DNA from: Prunus persica
Lineage: Eukaryota; Streptophyta; Magnoliopsida; Rosales; Rosaceae
Reading direction: 5' to 3'
Length of the DNA stretch: 64,000 nt
Assembly (NCBI RefSeq): GCF_000346465.2
Contig: NC_034009.1
Location: 524,017-588,016 of the forward strand
Shown: positions 38,021 through 51,100 of the stretch, piece by piece
How positions within the stretch are numbered: position 1 is the stretch's first letter
Layout of the letters: every line of letters begins with the position of its first letter
The notes under the pieces: generated by a model
The model's input: the letters and a program-made list of their open reading frames with translations, nothing else
Databases searched by the model: none
What the model was told of the DNA's origin: nothing
Translations under genes and position numbers: made by a program

Positions 38021-38160
38021 TTGTAGTTATGAGCTTAGCCAAGTTGACTAGAGTGGATGTGCTCCCAACTCTGCATCCGAGTTCGAATCCCTCTCCCCAT
38101 AATTTAGATTAGATTAAAATAGAATATCGTTTGTATATATATGAAAAAAAACTTTGTAAC
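38013..38160 (+). mobile_element. SINE with 8-bp target duplication
   Basis: The SINE body is 38021-38152. A tRNA-like head carries an A-box-like segment (TTAGCCAAGTTGACTAGAG) and a B box (GAGTTCGAATCC at ~38080-38091), and the element ends in an A run. The flanks TTTGTAAC at 38013-38020 and 38153-38160 are identical, as expected after LINE-assisted insertion. Confidence 0.8.
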
Positions 38161-38554
38161 CAAGAATTACAAGTAAAATGTTTGGTGCCGCATAATAAAA
38201 AAAAAAAAAAAAGTCTAGGGCTTCATCTTTTCTTTCTCTTCGAACACATTTGGTGTCAAGGGTTTCGGACAAAGCCGGTCCAACCCCGCCGTCTTCTTCG
38301 TCTCGATGAGCTCTTCCTCCTTCTGGTGACATTTTCTCTCATGGGGTACGTTAGAAGTGTTCCGTTAAAAAAAAAAAAAAAAAAAGAAGTTCGGTATCCT
38401 AGCTACCTTCGGTATGGGCCTATTTCTAAAAGAATAACGTTAGCTCCTCACTTTGGACCTTGGCTTGGAGCGCGGCCTAGAGACGTTTGTAATCGGCCCT
38501 ATGAGCTAATTGTTTTGTTTTACCCAAGAAAGAAAATTAACCCTCCCAGCCCAT

Positions 38555-38733
38555 ATATTTTATTTGGGCCTTTGACCTGGCATACCTGTGGGCTACGTGG
38601 CGACCATCTAAGCCCAGATGACACACAACCCATCAATCCCCACCACATACAAAGCTACACCAGCCAGCAGCCAACCAAACCCTCCAACCTTATATACGCC
38701 TTCTTTATAAACCACGGCATCCCAAAACCCTAA
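38555..38733 (+). promoter_or_regulatory. RPL13A promoter: site II, TATA and telo-box elements
   Basis: Several TGGGCY/RGCCCA site II-like motifs occur (CAGCCCATAT, TTTGGGCCTT, GTGGGCTAC, AAGCCCAGA, ~38545-38615). A TATA-like CTTATATAC follows at ~38689, and a telo-box AAACCCTAA at 38725-38733, ~60 bp before the ATG. Site II plus telo-box is the classic promoter pairing of plant ribosomal protein genes. Confidence 0.7.
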
Positions 38734-38792
38734 CCCTTACGCACCCATTTCTCTCACTTCACAGCCGCTTTGGGTTAGAGAGCTTGAAAACA

Positions 38793-40733
<1,941 letters not shown>

Positions 40734-40899
40734 TCAGTAGAGATTTGCCTTTAAAGACGAAAATGTTGTTGAGGATTGAGCTGAGAATTAAATTTTGTTT
40801 TGTATTAAGATACTTGGTTGTTCCTTGTGATGGTTTTAAGTATTTTGGCCGTAGTTCTTTCTGATAGATAGTCGTACACTTGTATGCTGTTTGGTATTT

Positions 40900-43800
40900 A
40901 CGAATTAGCTAAATCACTGTTTTCTCAATTCAGTTCGATTGCTTTTTCTAGATGATAAATTCAATTTGATGAATGATTCTCTATTTTTGCCCCTGAGCCA
41001 TATCAGGTGAGAACCAAAATACCAAGAGGTTCTCTAGAAAGAACAAATTGCCCATAAGCATAGCAAAGTAAAGAATTCATTAACTTCTTACAAATCAGAG
41101 GATGGTAAATCCTTTATTTACAATCTTTGCCTTCCCTTCCCTGTTAAGATCCTTGTATTCTCCCTTGAAGGCAAAAAATGATGTTTTCTGAGCTACACTC
41201 TTCACTTTCAAACTTCAAAAATTCGATTTATTTGGATGGATGCATTTGAAAAAAAAGAAGGGTTTGGACTTGAAACAATGTTAAATTTGCTTAAAAGAGC
41301 AGCCACAATAGTGTTTTTTTTTTCTTCAAGTACAATTGAATTGATAGTCTAAATTACTCTCCAATGAAATCGAACATGGACTTGTCTTCTACATGGAATC
41401 TTAGCCATTAGGAACGTTGAGAAGATCATCTAAAGATGGGAGAAGACCACCTCCCATGTAATTTGTAATGATCTCGAATGATGACAATATATTGGTGTGT
41501 TTATGTATATGGTCTCTTTCTGCCCTACCAAAATCACCAAAGGTTGAAGGAATTAAGAGAGTAGAAGCAGAAGCATGTAATGAGAGAGAGAACGACATTC
41601 GGTTGTCATCACAAGTCCACTGAAACCAAAAATAAGCAAACAACTTGATGCCTTATTTCAGGAAAACCGAAAAGATTAATTGATTGATTAGTCTTAAAAT
41701 CAATTAACAGGACAATAATCTCTCTCTCTCTCATAAACATTGTTGTGGTTGGTTGGGAAACTTCGGTTTAACCCCTAATTATTAGAGCATAAAATTAGTA
41801 GGGACACATCTGATTTCTTGGGTTTTCCTAAACAAATATATAACAACACCCAAGTGGAGCAGGCAGTGCTAATGAATTAAAGCTTTGAGAAGGAGTGATA
41901 ACAAAGTCTCTTCACATATAAATGATTTATTAATATAGTTTTATACCTAAGGACACACTATTTATCACTAGTTAGGACATGTGTTTGGAGGCCTAAATAT
42001 GAAGGGCAAAGGTTGACAATTTTTTAGTCATCCTTTGTGGATAAATAACAGAATGTGGTTTACCAAAAATAATAATATTTTATCTCATTTAGAAAAAGTC
42101 AAACAAAAGGTTTCGGAAGAAAGCTAAGTTTGGACAAATTCAAACACGAATTTCAGATACGGAAGTAGTTGCTCCTAACCATTTAAACTACAAGTACATT
42201 GCAGCAGTGCTCAATTTTAAACAACACTAGTATTTTAGCATGTGTCGCAAGGTACCAATTTTTTTTTTTTCTTCTAGAAAATTAGCAAATCGTTTAAGCA
42301 AGGAGAGTAGGTAACGTCCACAATCTAGATTCTATATTTACGAGGTCAAAAGTTGGCGTTCATTTCATGGCCACAAAGGCCGCATTTAATTTAATGGTTT
42401 AATTATTCTCACGTTTGTGATTGTTACTAAATTTCTTCTAAACCTAACTTTGATAGTGCGGTTTCCTCCTACAAAATATGTCCATTCTTCCTCTCTAATT
42501 ACTTTGACTGCTTAAGGAACAAACTTTCCCAAATTGGAGTGTGGCCAAATTCCTTCAGATGTTTTTTCTTGACAAATGTCTTGTGCTCAATTAGCGGCAA
42601 ATTGATTTCACCCTAAGTTTGATGCCTACAAAGACTTTTCTAGTACTAAAAAATTGCGGTTAGCATATCCCTTTGAATGTGCGAGAGAAAAGAATGAACA
42701 AAGAAAAATAAAATTAAATAAATAAAACGTAGTCAATCTCTAATTTGATAATTAATTTATGAAGGTTTTAAGCAATTAAGTCTTTCATTAATTATTTTTT
42801 GAAGTGGAGAGAAACTTTTCTCTCGCATATATACGTGTCTTACCATATTTTATTGTTTTTTTTTATAAAAAAAAATTCAATTGTTGCACGGAATTTGAAT
42901 AATTCATGACATCTTCCAATAAAGTGGAGAGTATTCGATATACCACAAGATGAATTTGTTATTGACGATAATTTTTCTGAATTAGGGGTAGAGAATAAAA
43001 TCAAGTTGAGCAATTTAAGGGAACACAATATGCTATGGTTAGAAGGCTAGCTACTAAAATCTGTGTCAATTATGTATATACTATTTTTTTTTAATATGAA
43101 TTTGGTGAGAGACATTTTATTTTTCACAATCCAAAAAAGCTTCCTATAATCAGCACCTTGTAGTGAGGTTCAGACGAGGGTTGATCACACTGAACATATT
43201 TGGAATCAATTGAATCTCGAAAATCATGAAATAATTTTCCTTTTCCCTCCTGAATGTCTCTAAATTTATATTGTCTTTCTGTATATAGCCAACTTTAGTT
43301 TTCAATTTTTTCTCAATTTTGTAGATTTTTCTGATTACTTTATATTTTGTAATATTTGTTTTCACAGTTTTTCCTTTTTTTGTCGATCTACTCTATCTTC
43401 TGATTTTTGCAATAAGAGCTGTTCCTACGTCCATACACTCAACTTGTCAACTGCACCTACATTTTTTTTTCCTTTTAAATTATTTTTACAGGGTTGGAAA
43501 AGAAAAATATATAGGAAAGGAAATAAATCAAGGCTCAAAATTGAAAAAATATAAATAAAGAAAACAACAACAAATAAAAAATTGATACCCCTTTTTTAAA
43601 AAATCAATGAGTTTATTATTACTAGACATTCTTTTAGGTAGACCTTTGACTTTCCCAATTTCCCTCCAAATCCCAGAGTCTCATTGGCATGCTTTAAATA
43701 CACACACAGAGAGAGCAGCAATGAATAAAATTAAAAATAAAATTATTTCTGTGCTTCTCCCCTCCTCTCTTCTTCTCCAATCCTCATACCTTGTAGTAAA
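40900..43800. other. Intergenic region between RPL13A and the pectinesterase
   Basis: AT-rich, with several poly-A/T stretches. I find no exon with recognisable homology. The 41401-41643 minus-strand frame is unlike any known protein. Confidence 0.5.
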
Positions 43801-43810
43801 GCAAAGCTTC

Positions 43811-43848
<38 letters not shown>

Positions 43849-43866
43849 TTTTCTTTAGGCTCAAAG

Positions 43867-46507
43867 ATGTCATCATTTCTTCATCTTGATGCTCATTATT
43901 ATTATTATTATTCATGTGTAGCTCTAATCTTACTAGGCCTTGGATTATTAGGGCAAGCCAATGCCCAAATGTATAGAGTTGATAGCAATAATAAGAAGCT
44001 GGCTTATTACACCATCACTGTTGATCAATCTGGCCATGGCAATTTCACCTCCATTCAATCAGCCATTGATGCTGTTCCTATAAACAACAGGAACTGGGTT
44101 TCTATCAAGATCAAGGCAGGCACCTATAAGTAAGCTTAATCTTTGTGTTGTGATTATATAAATCACGAATCTATTTAATTTCTTACGGGAAAATGAATTA
44201 TTAATACTTGTTTTTTGTTTTTTGTTTCCTTTTCTGTGTGAATATTGCAGGGAAAAGGTGATCATCCCCGTTGACAAGCCATACATAATTCTCAAAGGAG
44301 AAAATAGGCATAAAACACAGATTGTTTGGGATGATCACGACTCAGTTGCACAAAGCCCTACTTTTGCCTCTTATGCCGACAGTATCATTGTCAAATCCAT
44401 CAGCTTTGTGGTAATTGCAATAATCATTATTAACGTTTGGTTCAAATAACATACGTGTTACACCAGTTGGTCAGAACAATGTCATCGCCTTTCACCCAAG
44501 TTTGAATTCTTTTTTCCGTAGATTAGATTAATTTAGAGTAATTTAAACTATCATTTGTGTTTAAATAAAAAAAACTTTTGGTTCAAACACTCTTCAATTT
44601 CTTCCATTTATTAATATTATATGCTTCTTTTAATTTATGAATGTTATGCAGAATTCATACAACAACCCTGTGAATAACAAAAATCCAAGAGTGGCAGCAG
44701 TGGCGGCAATGATTTACGGGGACAAATCTTCATTCTATCGATGTGGTTTCTTTGGTTTGCAAGACACTTTGTGGGATGGTCAAGGACGGCACTACTATCA
44801 CCTTTGCACCATCCAGGGTGCCGTGGATTTTATCTTCGGCAGTGCCCAGTCTATTTTTCAGGTTTTTTCTTGTTTCCATTTCATCTTCAATTCCTTTACA
44901 TATTTAAACTTAATCCATCAATCAACCTCTAGGTCATGACTAGCTGTGTCTCTATTTTATTAGAGGATCGGCCATGAGTTTAAATCTTATAAATGATATT
45001 TCTTGATTAAAAAAAACTTAAGTTATGTAATTACTAGTATCAATGACCACGGTCACGGAAACCACCCCCGTGGAAACCACCTTTAAAGACAGATGATCTG
45101 TGAACAGTGTAGGTTTTTTTTGGTAGTGGTGGAAAGAAATTAGGTTGCGTAGCATCTTCTTCTGAAAATTTATATTGACAGTGATTGGTTCTTATCGGGT
45201 ATCAATTTGTAATACATTTCACATTGTTGATATTTTATTGATATACATTACAAATTCTCAAACAAATATAAAGGCCACAATATTAGGTACTGTAAATTAG
45301 TATCCGATACCAAACACATTTTTACCCTTATTATGTTTTTGCAAAACAAAATGCAAGCAAATTTGGTACGAATACCGTAAAAAGGAATGATGATGTTTTA
45401 ATTTTTTTGCCATATATATATATATATTTGCAGAAATGTTCGATACAAGTTCTTGGGGGAGCTCTGGATCCTGGGTCGGCTGGTTACATCACAGCACAGG
45501 GAAGAGACAATCCAAATGATGCAAGTGGGTTTGTGTTCAAGGATTGCAAGGTGTCTGGAACAGGTTCCACCTTCTTGGGCAGGGCATGGAGAGGTTACTC
45601 TAGAGTCATTTTCTACAACTCCAATTTTTCACAAGTGGTTGTGCCTCAAGGCTGGGATGCTTGGCATTTCCAAGGCAATGAGTAAGATCTCTCACTTCTA
45701 ATTATAATTAACACACTAATTTTAATTAAACTTAATAGTGCACCAACCCTTTTTTCCTTTTCAAAAATACTATCCTTAGGTGTTACCAATTTCCCATATC
45801 CACAACAATTTCGTTTTCCTTTTCATTTTGTCTAGTTTTCTAACTTTTAGTCACCAAATATTATGACAACTAAAATACAATCATTTTCCTTTTCTAGACC
45901 ATAATTTCAAGAGTTACCTAACTTTTTCTTGAATTTTAGTCTGTCAATAATGTGATAGGTGTTACCAATGTCCCATATCCACAATGATTTCCTTATCGTT
46001 TTCATTTTGGCTATTTTTCCAACTTTTAGTCGCCAAATACTATGACAACGAAGAATGTAATCCTTTTCCTTTTCTAATTCACAATCATTTCAAGAGTTAC
46101 CGAACTTTTTCTCAAATTTTAGTTCGTTAATGATGTGACAGAGATTAAATGGGTGTTCGATTTCCTAAAAATAAATAGTGTAAAGTGAGTACAAAAATGA
46201 AAAAATCAAACGCTTTGTTGGGTGTGTGTGGCATTTAACAAAGTTTGTAGAGAGAAATTGACAACATTTTTGTTTCTGTTTTATGGAATTCATATGTAAC
46301 ACTTGATTTGGATCCTAAATGAAAATAAATGTTGTGAAATAATGCAGGCACCAATTAACGTATGCAGAGCATGGTTGCTATGGGCCAGGAGCCGACACTG
46401 TCAAGCGTGTGGAATGGGAAAAGAAGCTTAATGCTGATACCGTGCGGGAGTTGACAAGCTTGAACTTTATTGATACTGATGGATGGCTCAATGACCAGCC
46501 TTTCTAA
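43867..46507 (+). CDS. Pectin methylesterase, type II (no PRO region)
   Basis: It removes methyl esters from homogalacturonan in the cell wall. Exons are 43867-44129, 44251-44410, 44652-44861, 45434-45681 and 46348-46507, giving 346 aa. A signal peptide is likely at residues 1-34 (hydrophobic [17 protein letters not shown]). It has no N-terminal PMEI domain. Motifs are [50 protein letters not shown] with catalytic Asp, [11 protein letters not shown] with the second Asp, and [12 protein letters not shown] with the catalytic Arg and Trp. The position usually held by the oxyanion-hole Gln (QAVA) reads AAVA here. The signal peptide contains YYYYY, encoded by a TAT repeat. A CT microsatellite lies just upstream (~43815-43845). 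Intron 4 carries a ~180-bp tandem duplication. Confidence 0.94.
45040..45165 (-). pseudogene. Possible stray terminal exon (RGG-like) inside the pectinesterase intron
   Basis: On the strand opposite the pectinesterase, a TTTTCAG acceptor-like sequence is followed by a 41-codon open segment, [17 protein letters not shown]..., ending in [13 protein letters not shown] and a stop. The GGF/RDRG ending looks like the C-terminus of an RGG-type RNA-binding protein. No partner exons were seen nearby. Likely a captured or relic exon; it could be chance. Confidence 0.3.
45779..46141. repeat. ~180-bp tandem duplication in pectinesterase intron 4
   Basis: GGTGTTACCAAT(T/G)TCCCATATCCACAA starts at 45779 and again at 45958. 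Each copy continues through a TTTTAGTC(A/G)CCAAATA(T/C)TATGACAAC segment and a TTTCAAGAGTTACC segment, ending near AATG/AATGTGATAGG or GATGTGACAG. The copies differ at ~15% of positions by eye. Confidence 0.85.
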
Positions 46508-47055
46508 TTATTTTTTATATTTTTTTATTTAACTTCCATTCATTTCAAGCAGTTGTTCTGCAAATCTTTTATTACTTTTTCACTTCCCCATTACATTACT
46601 TTTGCAAGATATTAACTCATGAATTTGTAACGTCCAAAGAATTTTCACTTTACCCAATTTGGAAGTGATTTGTTTAATCTGATTATGGAAATATAAGTTT
46701 CACTCGCCTTTTTCATATGGAACTTGAACAAATATGTTTGAGAAGTACTTAACACGGGTGCCTCATCCATTTCTCATCCGTTGATGCAAGTGAAGTGCAC
46801 AATGCATTAGATTGAATGCATGTGAAATTCATTTGTTTTCTTTATATCATTTTCATTCAAATCTTGGCATACATTATTGCAATAGTCTAAACACACAATT
46901 TCACCTCTTAATGTCAGTAAATTCACAAATTTGGAATCTTTTCGTCAAATTGGCACGTAGTTTAACACATTTAATCATGTCAAGTGATTTCACACTAACA
47001 CGATCTATTTAGTAACTTTGCAGCGTTTGGATGTAGCCACATATACTGTAAACTA

Positions 47056-47193
47056 GAAATTTAAGAGCTTAAGTGGTTAAGAGTAGCTATCCTTGCACCC
47101 AATGTCCTATGTTCGAATCCTCATTTCCCCAATATCTTGTCTCAAAACAAAACAAACAAAAAAAAAAAAAAAAAGGAAGAAGGAAATTTAAGA
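47056..47193 (+). mobile_element. SINE with 11-bp target duplication
   Basis: The body is 47067-47182, with an A-box-like GCTTAAGTGGTTAAGAG, a B-box-like TATGTTCGAATCC (~47110-47122) and a long A-rich tail. The flanks GAAATTTAAGA at 47056-47066 and 47183-47193 are identical. It differs in sequence from the SINE at 38021, so it probably belongs to another family. Confidence 0.82.
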
Positions 47194-47384
47194 TGACTTG
47201 CTCTTGTTACAAGCTAAACCTATCACTCAAATATTTTCAAAACAAATAGAGAATACTAATAAAAATTCCGTTAGAAAAGTTAAAAAGAAAAAATATTTCT
47301 GTAATTCTCGAAGGATTCATGCAATAATAGCCATACAATATTACGAAATTAAAACATAAATAAATAGTTGGTCATTTCCTTCTT

Positions 47385-47503
47385 GAGCATCTCTAACCTT
47401 CATTCCACATCAGCTTTGACACATCGGTTGGAGTAATGTGAGATGTTATTTCTAGCCGTTAAATGTCTATGTGACACTTTTGACACATCGGTTAGAGATG
47501 CTC
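47385..47503. mobile_element. Small MITE-like foldback
   Basis: GAGCATCTCTAACC at 47385-47398 is matched by its inverse GGTTAGAGATGCTC at 47490-47503. Inside are two direct copies of GACACATCGGTT(G/A)GAG. About 119 bp. No clear target duplication. Confidence 0.65.
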
Positions 47504-48117
47504 TTATAATGCTGATGTTTTGACAGCAGTCTGTCAACTTATAATAGAACAAATGCAGTAACTTTGGAGTAATAAGTTATTTCATAATCTGAAAGCTGAC
47601 AATTTTGGATTGATTCTAGTAACAAATTTTTTTCATAAGCTGTTTAAAACTTCAAATGCATGTTGAGACATAACCATATGAGCTCTTCCTCTCAGAACTG
47701 AAACAAATTATTAAAACGAATAAACAGGAAAAGAAAAGTAAAAACAGGACAAAACTGGGAAGGGAATGGTTCAGCTTCATGGCAACCTCTTATTCGCTGG
47801 GTCCTAATCTTTGAATTTCTTCTGATCTTGAGCATTCATAGCAAAGCCACGTTGCATTTCATCCATCTTCAGAGTTGGCAAATCATCGTTTTACCCAATG
47901 TTCCCAAAGATATATGTATCTCTGTTATGAGCATTACAGACAGCCATTCAACTTTATTGTCTGATACAGCATCAAATCTGAGTTCAAGCTTGTAAAAAGG
48001 AACTGCTGGTTCACTTGCCATACTGCTCAGAAGCCCACAAATCACTTCAACAACAATACCAACTCCAGAATTCGGAGCCATATGCTTTCTTGGAAACAAA
48101 ATCGCTGCCAGTACCAT

Positions 48118-51100
48118 CTATACAGTATTATGTGTTGGAACACTTAGATAAAATTTCGTATTCTTGAAATCGTCCAAAAGTGGATTGTATCCGTCCTTGG
48201 TTCTTGTCTTCGAGGGCAAGCCAAACTCGTCCATGAATGACGACGTATCAAGCTACATCATTATATAAATTTGATTAAGAAAAATAGTGTGATTGTTGAG
48301 GTTTATGTGCGCAGAGAACTGCTCTCCTGGGCAACAGTTTTTAAGGCCCCCTGAGGAACTATAAATCCAGCAGTAGGATTCATAGCACAATCCCTCAGAA
48401 GTAGTTATCCTTTTCCTGTACTTTCTCTTTATTCTTTATCATACATGATTAGGGAAGTTTGGACCTAAGGTCTACCCACTGTCCACCTCATCCACCTAAA
48501 ACCCCTGCCAAGATTTAGGCAACCACATGCACTTTATCCACATTGAACATGGATATGTGAAGGGCAACTTGATTGCCCTGATATCTAAACCATATATTTT
48601 TGAAGCAAGCTACCTAGGACCAAATGAATTTGTGTCCGCGTGAATTGTAATTTATCTTATAGCTTCCAGAAACAAAAACGCTACATGACAATAGAATTGA
48701 ACTCACTGTAATTGTTCGCCTCTTCTTCCCTTCCTTGGACGACAGATCTTTCTGCAGTTTCAGCCATCCAGAACAGTAATGGTCAATACGTTCCAAAAGC
48801 CAAAATTCAGTGGGGAAAAATATGTCAGCATCCCCCTGAAAACAAACCAAAATCATAACTTTAGTTTCATAAAAAGCTGGTCACCTTTAAAAGTTAGCAG
48901 TACTAGTAGTAATGATTATAACTATTGTAACAACAACAACAAACCAAAATCATAAACTTTAGTTTCATAAAAAGCTGGTCACCTTTAAAACTAAGCAGTA
49001 GTAGTAGTAATGATAGTAATAATAATTATAACTACAACAACAACAACCACAATAATAATAATAATAATAATAACTTTGAAAGACAGTACACAGTGACCTT
49101 GAAAGCAGAAGAAAGTTGAGCATACAGAGAGTTTATCACTGAAGCAGTGACTACATAAACATTGCACTCAAGGAGGTTATTCAGAACTACAGCAATCAGC
49201 ATAATTTCTTACAATACAACTTGATTGTGGTCATAACAAACAATGGAATTTTAGAAAACCCAAGTTCTCTCACAGGCTAATGATCATTCTACAGTAATAT
49301 CAAACTGTCGTTTCTTTCTTCTCCCCTCAGGAAGAAGGTTTACATTGTCAGGTTTGCACGGTTGAGCAATCTGGATATCAGATAGCAATAGAAATGATTG
49401 CACAATGCTTCAAACCACATGCTACAGAAATGATGACCTAATGCCTTGACCAATTTTTGTTCAGGATCCAGCCTAATACCATAAAAATTGCTATGGCAGG
49501 CATAAAAAAGAGAAGTTAATTCTGTGAAGGAAGTAAGTTTAGAAACCAAAAAACTCTTAGGATTTTGATTCTAGCAGTCATAGCATTAAGGGCCAAGGGG
49601 GGTTATTAGGAATATCACTACAAAGATTCAGCCCTACTTTCAAAATACTAAACAATCAAAGGATTTTCAAGGTCCACCACTAAATGTCATAAATCCTTAA
49701 GTCTACAGGTTTTAAGCAAAATGGAATGAGAATTACGTAATCAAGTTCAACTACTCATTGACCCAACCTCTAACCATATGTGCTGTGAAAAACAAGGGGA
49801 AACAAACTAGGAGACAGAAAAACCAAGCCTCGGATCTAATAGCAAAGCAAGTCATGCTTTCAAGCAATCCAAATTCTTAATATATATACATACAGAGAGC
49901 TTCCATTGAGGGATCCCTCAAATAAGCTTATTTGAGGGGCATCCTTGTAGGGCCCACTCTGCATTGTATTTCACTAATCCAAACCGTCCTTTTTAGATAA
50001 TCATTCAAAGATCGTCTCTACAAAAAATCACTTGAATCCGATATCATTTGACCACTCAATTGAGTTATTGAAATTTTAGTACTTTTTTGAAGCACCGTGT
50101 TCATTGATTTTGTATGACACAATTGGATGTCGAAACGGTTTCTGATTTGTCTAACTTTTTGCAAGGATGATCTATGAATGTAGACTTAAAAAATAGATGG
50201 TTTGGATCGTTGGAAAAAAAATTCATAGGAGACCCTAAAGGGTGTCCCTCAAATAAAATTATTTGAGGGATCCCTCAAAAAATTCATATATATATATATA
50301 TATCTGTACAAGTGCTACTACTAGATACATCCATACAACATTCCTAGCCACATTGCCATACTTCTAGTGATGTATCTAATTGCAGAAAAATCAGCACAAA
50401 ACAGAAGCAGTATATCTGAGGCCATTTATGGAAATTCGCACAACCATGACATATTAAAATGAAATCAAAACAACAGCGTACCCTTGCATCTAGATAACTG
50501 CTATAATCTGAGCTGCTGCCATCTTTCTGCAGATAGAAAGGATCAAACCAGGATTACCAAATTGTTACTAAATGCATTTGAAATGCTGTCGTTTACCAGA
50601 TTTAAACTAGCATATACAATAAGAGAAACACGGAAATAGGAATTTTCAACCAGAGCAGCACCATGGCCACCCCAAAAATACTAAGCCCTCCCACCATATG
50701 TGTGTGTGTGTGTGCGCTAATTAGAAGTTTATCCTCCTACAATTTCCTCAAATGATATGGTTAACATTATAGTTTTAAAAAATTAGATAAAAAAAAGAGG
50801 AGAACATGAAAACTAGGGCTGCTACAGTTTGTGAGGGGTGGGAAAAGCAGGTGGGTGGGTGGGCATTTCACACAATCCTGGAATAGAGACTAAAAGAAAA
50901 CCGGCCTCTGCATGAATCCTAACATCTTTCTAGATAATTTAGCTCATCAGGTTCCTAGGTGACTACATGCTGTGTTTTATGCTCCTATTATGATCTGTTT
51001 TTTATATTTCTTTTACTAGGAATTTTGTGTCAATCATACCATTACAAATGCAGTAGTTGGAATTTTGAAATGATCATGAATGTTTTATTGTAGCCTAAAA

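Larger units (their letters stand above)
46560..47800. other. Intergenic region between pectinesterase and NDUFAF7-like gene (convergent)
   Basis: Holds the pectinesterase 3' UTR, a SINE (47067-47182) and a small MITE-like foldback (47385-47503). The two flanking genes converge here. No other gene is supported. Confidence 0.55.

Noticed and set aside
38081..38092. GTTCGAATCC as part of a tRNA gene
   Set aside because: It is the B box of a SINE. No acceptor stem or anticodon arm is formed.
38131..38733. 200-codon open frame upstream of RPL13A
   Set aside because: It spans a SINE tail, poly-A runs and the RPL13A promoter (site II, TATA, telo-box). The protein is lysine-run rich and unlike anything known, so it is open by chance.
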